From assembly GCF_030272615.1 (NCBI RefSeq), contig NC_081413.1, positions 336,597,302 through 336,661,301 on the forward strand: a DNA stretch of 64,000 nt. Reading direction: 5' to 3'. Position numbers and translations under genes: made by a program. Shown here piece by piece: positions 51,001 to 61,341 of this stretch (positions within the stretch are counted from its first letter, which is position 1; each line of letters begins with the position of its first letter). The DNA is from Cryptomeria japonica. Taxonomy: Eukaryota; Streptophyta; Pinopsida; Cupressales; Cupressaceae. The notes below the pieces were generated by a model. It made no database searches. It was not told where the DNA came from and saw only the letters and a list, made by a program, of their open reading frames with translations.

Positions 51001-51023
51001 TCAACTTTAGTCTACAAGACTAG
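48023..51023 (+). pseudogene. large unrecognised ORF of the non-autonomous element, with Glu/Lys-rich repeat region
   Basis: Start chosen at 48023 (MASTSHASSTAPVDS), after a leader. Open for 502 codons to a TAG at 49529, then continues in frame to a TAA at 49979, then a Glu/Lys-rich region (49982-50423) with one frame change near 50275, then stops near 50420, 50549 and 50805, ending about 51023. The N-terminal 320 residues look globular and helical (FIDCKIEDLGSL, KYACMVLGYQTFHASRINSV, FKFGQLLVGFFFYFQ, GDIHWSVDQPV); then a Lys/Pro-rich basic tail (KKGKAVPLASTPVTTTSPKV). The 150-residue E/K-rich stretch would form a charged helix. The last part (ETLTNLIPGTNLPSTDSS, VVEDQVQNLEEVAETNAK) is coiled. 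I recognise no protease, integrase, RT or envelope feature and no transmembrane segment. Function unknown. It sits where pol would be. Confidence 0.7.
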
Positions 51024-51567
51024 AGGCAGAGATAAGCAACCGGACACGTAATTTGCAGGAACTTCAATTGGTCCTACTGCCAAGACTGCAAATTCTCCAG
51101 AAATGCTACCTCAATATAGATGCCCTAACTGTTACTCAAGAGATGAGTACCATGGATGCCATGGAGGAGTAGGTTTATCGGATGCAAATGGAGAATGAGG
51201 TTGCTACCCCATTGCTTGAATCATGGTCTTTATCCATGAAGGCATTTATGCAGGATTTTAAATCAGTTTTTGACAAGTTTCACTCTTTATTGTCATAAAA
51301 ATTTTAAATCAGTTTTTAATACTAATGGAATAGGGGTTTTTCAACTGTACTTTGTCATTGTTGGCAAAGGGGGAGTAGTATTTTGTATTCTAAATTTTGA
51401 TGCATGCTTTGCATACTTTCATGTTTATCTCAGTAAGGAAGTAGTATAAATTGTATTTTCTGCAAAAGGGATAGTGTATATGCTTAGGGGGAGTAATTTT
51501 ACTTATGACATAATTTGGTTGTAAAACACTTAGATGTCAAAAATTTTCCTAAGTGTTGCCATCAATG
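51024..51567 (+). other. 3' untranslated interior of the non-autonomous element
   Basis: T-rich sequence after the second ORF with several purine strings (AAAGGGGGAGTAGT near 51367, CTTAGGGGGAGTAA near 51484). No coding frame is supported. Confidence 0.5.
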
Positions 51568-51580
51568 CCAAAGGGGGAGA
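51568..51580 (+). other. polypurine tract of the non-autonomous element
   Basis: CCAAAGGGGGAGA directly before the LTR start TTGTTGTCATTTTG. It is almost the same as the tract at 24778-24791 in the related minus-strand remnant. Confidence 0.85.
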
Positions 51581-52794
51581 TTGTTGTCATTTTGATGATT
51601 ATGTTGTGATTGTCATTGATGGACACACACTTGCTATGAGATCACTTTGAGAATGTATGAATTATGCTCAATCGGTAATTGTTCCAAACCAGTATCATGT
51701 TGTAGTCTTTAGACTACTATTGTTATGCAGAAAGTGTTTATCGATCTCAAGCAGTATAAAGACCCAAGCGGCATAGAGAGATCAAGTGGTTTAAGGATCT
51801 CAAGTGGAGTGGAGCAAAGGAGCCAGAAGCGGCAGTTATCTTTTTCTCAGTCTTCAATTTTTGTTAATTGGTAATCTGTTAAACCGATATTACTCTAAGT
51901 CACCAACCGGTAACCGAAAAGTTGGACAAACTGGTAATACTTTGTGATGAGTTACCAATTGGTATATTTTTGTGATGAGTTACCATCCACTGACACTTTG
52001 ACGGTGTTTTTGTGTTGTGTTATCAAATGTGTCTAGATACAATGAACCTAGGAACTTGTAATGAAATCCTATTGGACCGACAAGAAATCAGATTCCTTTT
52101 AAGGACATCATGTCTAGGGTTTTGTAAGAGAGAGTATGCGAGTATAACTATTAGGTTTGGTAGTGGTTGGAAAATCTTTTAAATGTGTGATCTTAACTGA
52201 GAAGATCAAGTCTGTGAGTTGTAATAGAGTAAGGAGTTACTGAAGACTGAAGTAATGCTGAAATGCATTAGCTATGAGCTACAATGGATCTAATCAAGCA
52301 AAATGTGCCATTTGCTAGATCATTCACTTGTTGATTACTCACATCTTTGACAAGTTAGAAACCCTTAACCGGGTAGGCCCAGAAAAGCCTTTGTAAATCC
52401 TCTAACAAGGTGGTTCACATCTGTGGATCTGAAATCCTCTCACAAGGTAGTCTTTAAGCAGACTTATCTACTAACAGAGATTGAGATTCCTAACAGGATC
52501 TGTTCTGGTAAAGAACATTGTATGACCTTAACCGGTCTGGTTACTATTCTACAAATAGTTACTTACGAGTTTCATCTCATCATGGTTTTTCCCATTTGGG
52601 TTTCCATGTCAAAATCTCTTGTGTTATGGTGATTGTGCTTTTGTGGGTGAATTCATTATTTTCTATTTGGTTTGCATGTGTGTTAACCGGTTTGTTTGCT
52701 AAACTATTTTACCGGTTTATTGCTAAACTATTAAAGTTTTTAAGTACAATATTTTTTGGTATAGTAATTTACCCCCCCCTCTTAGTATTCATCA
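51581..52794 (+). repeat. 3' LTR of the gag plus unknown-ORF element
   Basis: Direct repeat of 45035-46247 with scattered C/T and G/A differences. Ends TTCATCA at 52794, followed by CTGCA. Confidence 0.88.
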
Positions 52795-52799
52795 CTGCA

Positions 52800-53205
52800 T
52801 AACCTACCCTCCAATATATTAACCAACACCACACGATCTTCATCTGAACCACCCAAGGGCCATTCAAGAGGATCCTTCCAACAAGTCACCTCAACTTGTC
52901 CAATGCGCCTAACTGTTTTAAAATTCTCCACCTTAACCCATCCAGCATCAGTGAAAATGTTGGAAAGAGGCTGAAGCTATGGATAAAGACAAAATAGGAG
53001 GGTGACGATCCCAAGAGTCCTACCAAAAAAGAGTTTCAGAGCCTCTATTACAAATCCAGAAAAGACCATCTTTAATAAGTTGGGCACCTTTTTTAAGAGT
53101 ATCCCAGATATAAGAGCCCCTGCCCACTAAACTAAGATGAGGCACCTCATGATCATTAGCACCAGGGAGACACTTGTGGGTTAAAATATTGGCCTAGTCC
53201 TGATC
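52800..53205 (-). pseudogene. LINE ORF2 segment between RT and zinc-binding region, right of the nested element
   Basis: Highly decayed continuation of ORF2 (GLGLTSIALVRKALAAKLYW at its start, then LVGRGSYIWDTLKKGAQLI-like text and many stops). The coding sense joins across the nested LTR element: GGLCS at 52800 continues as CSSLKERDILSWGPN at 45030, so the insertion split this ORF. Confidence 0.75.
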
Positions 53206-55070
53206 CTAACTGTTACACCACCTCCAATATAGTTTAGCCGCCAGGGCCTTGCGAACCAAAGCAATAGATGTGAGGCCAAGACCCCCAGCATGTCTCGGTC
53301 TACAAACAAATTCCCATTTAACTAAACTCCACTTAGAAGAAAGAAAACTACCAGACCAAAAAAATTGATGAGAAAGAGCATCAAACTCTCTCACAAAGCT
53401 AGAGGGGGGAGCCTGCACAAAACACCTATAAATGGGAAATGCTTGCACCACAGTCTTTAGAAGAATCACTCTTCTAGCAAAGGATAACCACCTGTAGGTC
53501 CAATGATTAACCTTACAACAGAATTTATCCAAAATTCCTTGCTAAAAATCTCTGCACTGAACCCCCAAATCTAAAGGAATCCCAAGGTAAAACAAAGGAA
53601 GAGACCCCATCTGAAATCTGAGGATCCTAGCAATCCTATTCTGAATAAGCTGATGGGTATTAAAGAAATATATGGATGATTTATATTCTTTAATTTTCTG
53701 ACCTGAGGCTTTACAATAGATATCCAAAGCTCTCCTGAAATTCACTGCCTCATTGATTCTGGCCTGCCCATCAAACCCGTGTCATCCACAAACTAAAGAT
53801 GGGAGTAGGTAGGTAAAGCATTATTCCAACTCCAACCCTGAATAAGACCATGTCTCACTTGGGAAGTGAGAAATCTGCCAAGACCTTCAACCATGAGAAT
53901 AAATAAATAGGGAGATAAAGGGTCCCCTTGCCGAAGCCCCTATGAAGCGCTAAACAATTTTGAGGGTTCCCCATGAATAAGAACTGAGAAAGAGGTAGAA
54001 GTCATACAACTAAGAACCCAATTCACCCACTCTTCTACAAAACCAAAAGCCAAAAGGATCTTCTGTAAGAAATACCAACTCACCCTATCATAAGCTTTGG
54101 CCATGTCAAGTTTAATAAACATAGCCTTCTCCTTAGAGGAAGCCATCAAATGAATAGCCTCCATTGCTATCACAACTCCATCAAGTGTCTATCTTCCATT
54201 AATGAAACCACCTTGCTCCTTAGAAACCAAAGTGCAGAGGAGAGGTCTGAGTCGTTCAGGAATCAATTTAGTGATTATCTTGTAGACAACATTACATAGA
54301 GAAATAGGCCTGTACTGATCCAAGCCATGAGCCCCCTCCTTCTTAGGAATGAGAGCCAAGAAGGTAGAATTCATAGATTTGAGCATTTGTTTATTCCTAT
54401 GAGATTCTTGAACGACATCTAGAAGATCATACTTTATAATCTCTTAAAATTCTTGAAAAAACTCAATAGGATACCCGTTAGGGCCAAGTGCCTTGCCTTT
54501 TTTCATTTGAAACACAACCCCCTCAAGTTCAAACAACAAAATGGGGTGCAGGATAGCATCATTCATTTCAATAGAGACAAGAGGGGGAATACAGTTCAGG
54601 ATGGCCCTCTCTTCCACCATAGCTTCGAGATCCTCTTTGGTAAACAAATTAGAAAAAAAAATGACAACTTCTGGAGAAATTTCTTCTTTAGATGAAATAT
54701 GAACCCCTTTTAAAGAAATGAGAGAGGTAATAGAGTTACCATACCTACGAGCCTTAACATAATTATGAAAAAAATCAATGTTTCTATCACCTTCTTGGAG
54801 CCAATCCACACGAGAATTTTGTTTCCAGAAAATCTCCTCATGCAACTCCCACTCTTCTAAGTCCTTTAGAGCAATGGACTCAGCCATACTGAGCTCCACA
54901 GTCATCCCTTGATCCCTAATTTGATGCGTAGCCTCATCTAGCTTGGATTGACCTGCCATCTTGTGTCTATGTAGGTTCCCATAACATTGTTTATTCCACC
55001 TCTTCAGCCTATATTTTACATGTTGTAATCTCTTCCCAAAGGAGTACATAGCCCACCCATGGGCAGGCAC
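53206..55070 (-). pseudogene. LINE ORF2 reverse transcriptase domain
   Basis: From the minus strand: linker (HEEIFWKQNSRVDWLQEGDR, FFHNYVKARR), then RT blocks KGKALGPNGYPIEFFQ, TFLALIPKKEGAHGLDQYRP, ISLCNVVYKIITKLIPERL, QGGFINGR, FIKLDMAKAYDRVSW, SWGL/GLRQGDPLSPYLFIL and the catalytic box FVDDT near 53790, then FYLGIPL and WLSFARRVILLKTV. The active-site DD is intact. Stops occur at about 54449, 54189, 53938 and 53800, and the frame changes between 53940 and 53745. It would prime cDNA synthesis on the nicked target. Confidence 0.92.
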
Positions 55071-55076
55071 CCCTTC

Positions 55077-55871
55077 TTACCACCAATCAATGATAAGATC
55101 CCTCAATGACTGATCACGAAGCCACATCAATTGAAATTTGAAAGAGGGATTTTTGGAGGTTCTAAAAGATGTAATAGAAAGCTTAATAGGCCAATGATCA
55201 TAACCCCTCCAATCAAGAATTTCTGAACTAGTGGACCACCTATCATGCACCCAAAAGCAGGAAACCAAAATTCTATCAAGCCTTTCAGAGATAGCCTCAA
55301 CACCACTCCTCCTATTATTCCATTTAAAGACACCATTAATTGGCTTCACATCAATGAGATTCAAGAGACCAATATTATCTCTGAGTAAATTTGAGGAAGG
55401 ATCAGGCCTGAATAACCCACCTCGCTTTTCCTCCAAGCTAGTAACGACATTAAAATCTCCAGCCAAAATCCAGGGTAGAAAAGGATCCTGAGCCCAAACA
55501 AAATTGATGTGAGCCTAAAGATGAGACTTACCCACAAGATTAGTAGAAGCATAAATATTAGAGAAGAGGCATCTTTGTCCTGTCTCAAAGCTAGAAGCGA
55601 CCATAGAAATGGAAGACCTGCTAGAAAACCACCACAAAGGGGAAACTTTCCTCTAGTTCCAAAAGCAAGCGACCCCCCTTGAACTACCATGAGAGCTCAC
55701 TCCCTGCCAAAGGCCCTGGGGCCAGACACAGTAAGCACAACTGGCCAAACCATCCACTGAAAGCTTGGTTTCCTGAATAAAAACAACATCAGGAGACTCA
55801 AAGTCAATTAATCCGCGGACAACCTTTTGTCTAGGGATGTTGTTCAACCCCCTTACATTCCATGAGAGCAC
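55077..55871 (-). pseudogene. LINE ORF2 endonuclease domain
   Basis: Apurinic-type endonuclease domain at the start of ORF2. It shows SWNVRGLNN, VVFIQETKL (catalytic Glu), ILAGDFNVV, SERLDRIL and RGYDHWPI (DH pair). These are the canonical blocks of L1 endonucleases, which nick the target DNA. It has stops near 55654 and 55517 but no frame change. The next open segment (55070 on) continues the same frame into the RT linker. Confidence 0.9.
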
Positions 55872-57247
55872 AATGATTTATGTGGTTGAGTAAAGTGAGA
55901 ATCAATGGGCTTTATAGACCCCAACTCAACCAAAGTATCACCAATAAGATTAACTGGTTGCAAGCCTAAAATAGGTGGGGCTTTATTACTCTTCACTGAA
56001 CTTGAGGCCACAATAGTGGAAGGAGGAGTAGACACCATGACCACTGCACCTTCAAGGACCTATGACTCACTAATATCTCTGTTGTCCTGAACATGGGAAG
56101 GCAAATCCATAACCATTTGAACATCATGTTGATTCTCCAAAGATAGGGCTCGACCCTCTTTCTTGGAATCCCCATCCAGCACCTCATGCTGAAATTGGGC
56201 ACCCAAGGACATTTCAACTAGAACTCCTTCCTCTTGGACCAAATCCTCTAGAACCTCAAACCTATATAGGGTGACATCATTTTTCCCATCCAACTAGGTT
56301 CTCTTCTTTCCCTTGTCTTTATTTAGAGGTTTCATAGGAATGAAGCCATCTTTATTAGCAGGACGATTAGGCATATGGGATTTTCCCTTATCTTCCCCTA
56401 GAATAGAGTGAGGAGGATCAGAAATAGCCGTTTTAGAAGATTTATTTCTGGGGCATCTCCACTGTAAATGGCCATATTCATGACAAATTCTGCATCTAAA
56501 TGGCAGGGTCTCATAGTCCAACTGTTGGATCCAAGAAGATGTCCCCAAACAGATTTCCATATAGTTTGTCAAAGGATTATTTAAATCAACTTCTACACAT
56601 ATGCGAGCATAGTAAATTACCTTTCAATCTTGAGTTTATGAAGCCAAACCCATAGGTTTACCAAGAAGCAGTGAGATTGAGTGAAGAATATCTTCTCTCC
56701 GGAACTCTAACAGAAGCCTCGACAATCGAATCCACACGAGCACACGAGAGGGAAGCTCCTCAACAAAATTAAAGCCAATATACCAAGGTTTGATAAAGAG
56801 TCCCACCTGCTTGCAAAAATAGGGGCCACCTTCAAAAGCCTTGTTCTTGTCTGCCAGGTTGGAAAAAATAACCAGAAAATAGTTATTGGCTGCCATAAGT
56901 AGCTCCATGTCTCCTTCAGGATTCCAGACACAGCGTGCCCAAGACTCTAAAATAGGTATAGAGAGGTGAAGACCGATGAATTTGCATATGAGAGCATGGT
57001 TGCACCAGTATTCAACATCCTCTGAAATTTTCTCAGGTTGAATAACTAGAACTGGATGATCTTGGGATCTCTCCAAACAACCATTCACCTTTTTCATACG
57101 AAAAGGCTCTTTCGATGAAGAAATGCCTACCCCTGATTGGGAATGACCAATGTGTTCCTTTCCACATGCATGCATCAAATGAGATGGATCTACCATATCT
57201 AGATCTCCAGAGACCATTTGAGAAGAGGATACTCCTCTATTCTCCAT
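55853..57247 (-). pseudogene. LINE ORF1 (RNA-binding, DUF4283-like with zinc knuckle)
   Basis: The start is the minus-strand ATG at 57247 (MENRGVSSSQM); the open sequence upstream looks like leader. Residues 80-200 (VEYWCNHALICKFIGLHLSI, MAANNYFLVIFSNLADKNKA, GGPYFCKQVGLFIKPW) have the pattern of the DUF4283 domain of plant LINE and retrotransposon ORF1 proteins. A knuckle CRICHEYGHLQWRC (C-x2-C-x4-H-x4-C) sits near 56500. The remaining C-terminus is polar. The whole stretch keeps one frame and is broken only by stops near 56634, 56625, 56293 and 56059. It would coat LINE RNA in the ribonucleoprotein. Its end overlaps the ORF2 start in another frame. Confidence 0.85.
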
Positions 57248-57616
57248 GGATCTAGAGAAAATACCAAAAGAAGAAAAATAAAAGGGGTGGAAAACCCACC
57301 CCCAAAACCCCACAAACCCCAACGACAACCAAGAGCAGAAGAAATAGAAAAAGGTTTGCAAAAAAACCCTGTGGCAGCCCAAAAAACTCGACCACGGGCA
57401 AGTAAAAATTGACCCCCAGCAAGCAAGAACTCCCCCCCTAGAACGAAGCAAGAAGAGCACAAATTACAGGCTAGGGCACTTCAGCCCTAGCACGACATCC
57501 ACGCACATGCAGAGCCATCCCCCTAAGTCTATTGGTTTAATTTCGCTAACATTTTTTATATTTTTTCTTTGTCACAAGGCGACATGGATCCATCACATAT
57601 CACATACAGGGATGTT

Positions 57617-57635
57617 AGAAATAAACATTTGCATT
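57617..57635. other. LINE target-site duplication (5' side)
   Basis: AGAAATAAACATTTGCATT, identical to 43479-43497. Confidence 0.92.
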
Positions 57636-57947
57636 ACTAGTTACTCATTTTCATCATTTATTTGCATATGAAAAAAAACAAAAAAAAACATCCATATTCA
57701 TCTGCATTACATACATCCATACTGAAAAAGATATGCATACATATAGAAAGACATCTCATAATCAATCAACACAAGTATGATGAAATCAAATCAAGAGCTC
57801 ATATATCTCATCATAATCTTAGTGTATAAGAGTACAAATGATATCAACTGTCATACAAAATGTCTCATCGGAGCAAGAATCATATAAGATACAAAAATGG
57901 GGTTTATAACAAAATCTAGGAGGTATATAAATCTATCTCTCTACCTC
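57636..57947. other. AT-rich sequence between the LINE and the plant-mobile-domain frame
   Basis: Continuation of the pre-LINE sequence (43478). It corresponds to the 3' untranslated side of the minus-strand frame that ends at 57948. No feature seen. Confidence 0.4.
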
Positions 57948-59700
57948 TCACTCATCGTTGCGTGGAGGAGGTAGTTCCTGCTAACCATCATCTTGTCTGG
58001 GTGCCCTAGCTCCCTTAGATTGAGCCATATATTGAGAATACGACACAACCTGCTACGCTACTAGGACCTCTACGCTATAAGATGCAACATAATAAGTTGC
58101 TTGGATCATCTGATGCGAAACCTCTCACTGAAGAACATCTCACTCTGCTCTCATCTTTGCGATCTGTCGATCACACTCATCTTTGATCTCAATGATCTGC
58201 CAGTCTCACTCTGCTAGCTGCATTTGCACCACTATTATCTATGACTTAAAACTTGTCACCCTTGCCCTCAAAAAATGAACCATGTCTCTCCCCACATCCT
58301 CCTCTCCACCTCCCTGCTCATCTCTCTGATGTCTCACCTGTCGAGGAGCCTCTCTCTCCTCCTCACCTCCAACCTCTACTTGCCTAGTCCTACTAGTCTC
58401 AACCCCAACATATCCTAAGGATCCACCCTCCCCTCTCTATCATTGTCGACCTCTCGTTAGTGCCATGCTTCTACTAGCACCAGTATCACCTCCTATCCAC
58501 CTAGGTAGATCACCTCTCCATCCCTGTACTTATCTTGGTGCATCCTCCTCACCCTCATCTATAAGAGGCACATTCTCTCCCAGATCTGTAAATCGAGGGA
58601 AGGGGTGTCTCTTAAACCAATCTCTATACTAGGGCAATAGCCCCGCGTCTGCCACATCCTCTAGGTACTCCCATCTCTATGATTGTATACCTATTAACTC
58701 CTGCATGGTCAAGGCATATGATATTATAAGTGCCCATCCTCCTCTCTCCTCGTCCCCATATCTAGAATATGTTGTAAACTCCCAGGATATACTATGTGGT
58801 CTCCCATATTGCCTCAAAACCCTAGACACTACAAACCACTCAATAATCATAGTCAATCTGCCAATAAGAGGTCTAGTCATAAACATATCTCTTTGTTGTA
58901 CCTTCCAATCATCCCACTGCTCTAGACCTCTATATGGTCTGCATACTACAATGATCAAGTCATCTAACTACCTCCAAAAGTAAGTCTTGCCTGGGTGGGG
59001 CTATGTGACATAACCTGAGTACCGATATACAATAAGTTGATGTGCCTCTCTAGAATAATCCAAAATAGGTCTGCAAACCGGGATATGCCCCCATGACCAT
59101 ATCTGCAAAACTAGGATACCTGTTGCCATGCTCTTCCCCTCTCAATAGGCAATCTCATGTATCTCATGGTACATATACGTGAGTAAGAATGAACCACAAC
59201 CTAATCTAATTGGATGAGTCAATAATCTCTCTAGCATTCTACCCCATCCATATAAGAATCCCTGTTGTCCTCTGTCAGGAATTATGAAAGAACCAATCAT
59301 GCCAGCCAAAACGCATGCAAGAGGGTACTCTGCACCATACCTACTCATCAAATCGTCCCAAGTGTTAGCATGATCAAGCATAGTATTATCATGGAAAATT
59401 CATCTAAGAGCCTCAATGCCCGACCATGGATTCAAATCGTAATCTACCTTATCTCCAATGAAAGGAATCCTAAAAATCATGTAAATATCCTTAGGAGTAA
59501 CCGCCATCTCTCCAATGGGCAAATGAAAAGTGTTATGCTCAGAATGGAAACACTCAAGCAATGCGGTCAAAAAACCATGATTCACATAGATACCTAGCAT
59601 CTGCAACAAGTATCTGAATCTGCACAACCCAATGTGACCTCTCTATGCATCTGATAAGTCATGCACTAATCTCATAGTCGGCGGATATGTTCACCTAAAC
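57948..59700 (-). pseudogene. plant mobile domain (PMD) protein, antisense to its host LTR element
   Basis: Minus strand. A likely early residue run is PPTMRLVHDLSDA (near 59670), then GLCRFRYLLQMLGIYVNHG, LLECFHSEHNTFHLPIGEM, AVTPKDIYMIFRIPFIGD, ACVLAGMIGSFIIPDRGQQG, MYHEIHEIAY, LVLQIWSWGHIPVCRP and the C-terminal charged tail ending RNDE at a TGA (57948). The FHLP-GEM-VT-D-Y and LQ-W-WGHI-P blocks are hallmarks of the plant mobile domain (MAIN-like) family found in transposons and a few host genes. About 580 codons keep a single frame with no shift, but by hand I count 17 internal stops (9 TAG, 7 TGA, 1 TAA). The PPT and LTR at 61342-62603 run on the plus strand, so this frame is antisense to the element. 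Confidence 0.8.
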
Positions 59701-60944
59701 TAAATATCAAGAAACTGAATCTACAAAATTGAACACAAAAATCATCAGTACGTGATCAAATTTGTGCTAAGAATGTGTTAAACATGCTAAAGAATCCAAA
59801 ATTACAACATCAAAAAAACCAAAATTGCTCTTTGGACCTTCAAAACTACTTTTTTTTTTCATACGAGTTGCCACAGTCAAGCAGCAACTCGTACAACAAA
59901 ACATCATGACCCGCACGAGTAAACAATCTTATACGACAAATAGTAACATGTCGCACAATTAAATGGTCTCTGAAGAACACTCTCGTATGATACAAGAGTA
60001 AAAACAAGACAACAAACCCTATATGACCATACAACAAAATACAAAGTGACAGATACTCGTACGAGAAACAATAATAAACTGCACAACAAAATGATACAAC
60101 ACGACTTCACACGAAATTCAAAGTGCAAAATTCAACAAAAATTTTTAAAAATGGGAAATGCTAAAGGCTTAAGATTGATCACTTACTGCTGGGGGATATT
60201 TTTGAGGTCGATTATGTCATCTCTAGCACTCGATTCAATTCTCTTGAATAGAAATTGCCATTTTTCTTCACAGGAGGTTTTTCAAATTTTTAACTTTGAG
60301 AGGAAAAATGAATTGACAGTGACACATTGAACCCCTTATATAGCCCAAACCCTAATTTTCAAACTTGCTCCGATGGACATAAAATTTGTACCCTTGCCTA
60401 AATCAACTATCCTGAGTCCATTTTCGGGATCGAAATCAAAATTTGATGTCAATTTTCTAGTCAAAATTTCACAACATTGACCACTTGGTATTTTCGTCTT
60501 TCGGTCGCTTTTTCAAATCATTTTGCACTCAAATCAATTCTAATTTTAAATATTCAACATCAATCGTCATGCTCAAATTATCATTGCTAAATCTTTTTAT
60601 CTTTTCAAAATTGCCTAAAATCACTGTACCCTCGCTATCTTTCGATTTCGCTCCCGAGGGGGCATACTCATGACATCTTTTCAGTGATTCATTATTCAAA
60701 GTCAAGAAATTTTTCAAATCTTCATCTAAAGTCGAGCAAAAATCTTTTCAATCAAATAAAATCAATTAAACCTTGTTACTAGGGGCATCTTGACTAAATC
60801 ACGTCGTATTAAGTTGAGATTCTTTGATGTCAAATAAAGAAATCTCTAGGGGCATATCAATTTTTGTCCTTCTAAATCAATCTTCAAATTGATGTTCAGT
60901 TTCATCACATCAAATCAACCTGGACATTCTCTCTTGCTAATCCG
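59701..60944. other. AT-rich interior, upstream side of the PMD frame
   Basis: AT-rich, with TCGTACGAG/CTCGTACGA-like words recurring near 59865-60065 (TACGAGTTGCCACAG, ACTCGTACAAC, CTCGTATGATAC, CTCGTACGAG). A minus-strand TATA-like sequence (minus strand of CTTATATAGCCC near 60337) lies upstream of the PMD frame and could be its promoter. No other frame is supported. Confidence 0.4.
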
Positions 60945-61136
60945 TTCTTGTTCAATCAAGTTTGGAATTAGTTTTATCTCTCGCTCAGTCGATTCTTGTT
61001 CAATCAAGTTCAGAATCAGTTTTATCTCTCACTCAGTCGATTCTTGTTCAATCAAGTTTGGAATTAGTTTTATCTCTCCCTCAGTCAATTCTTGTTCAAT
61101 CAAGTTCTAGATCGATGCTCGTTTCTTGATCAATCA
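60945..61136. repeat. 48-bp tandem repeat array
   Basis: The word TTCTTGTTCAATCAAG recurs at 60945, 60993, 61041 and 61089, exactly 48 bp apart, with the intervening GGAATTAGTTTTATCTCTC also conserved. Beyond 61136 weaker TCAATCAAGTTC copies continue to about 61290. The array lies just inside the 3' LTR. The plus-strand reading gives a 16-residue repeat but no start or context that supports a gene. Confidence 0.9.
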
Positions 61137-61341
61137 AGTTCAAGAATGGTACCTCACTTTGCATCGGTCCTAGTTCAATCAAGTTCAAGATCGGTATTGC
61201 TTTAATCAATCTGTTCAGTTTCATTGCTTCAAATCAAGTTGAACATCTCGCTCTTCATCAGTTTGTGATCCATCAAGTTCAGAACTGATATCTATTTGAC
61301 ATCAACTATTCTTTGAACCAACTTGCTGCTCACACATTAAT

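Larger units (their letters stand above)
45035..52794 (+). mobile_element. non-autonomous LTR element with gag and a large unknown ORF, no pol
   Basis: Two LTRs of about 1,213 bp (45035-46247 and 51581-52794), an exact initiator-Met primer site (46250-46261), a purine tract (about 51568-51580) and near-identical 5-bp target duplications. The interior of about 5.3 kb codes for a copia-like gag with zinc knuckles (46298-47578) and a decayed frame of about 1,000 codons (48023-51023). No protease, integrase, RT or RNase H motif is present. It must have used enzymes from another element. LTRs differ by several percent, mainly transitions. Relatives in the window are the solo LTR at 2157 and the remnant at 22115-26840. 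It inserted into ORF2 of the LINE. Confidence 0.88.
43498..57616 (-). mobile_element. L1-type LINE with ORF1, endonuclease, RT and RNase H
   Basis: Bounded by a 19-bp identical target duplication (43479-43497 and 57617-57635). On the minus strand it runs from 57616 and ends in an A-rich tail at about 43514-43498. Removing the nested LTR element (45035-52794 plus one 5-bp duplication) leaves about 6.35 kb, a normal length for a plant L1. ORF1 lies at 57247-55853 and ORF2 at 55871 to about 43807, with the ORFs overlapping by about 19 bp. Both frames have several stops, and ORF2 shifts near 53760-53940. The long 5' portion and matching target duplication suggest an essentially full-length copy. 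Confidence 0.93.

Noticed and set aside
57248-57460. N-terminal extension of LINE ORF1 with hydrophobic Phe/Trp-rich residues, seeming like a signal peptide
   Set aside because: More likely LINE 5' leader; the domain and polarity pattern begin at the ATG at 57247.
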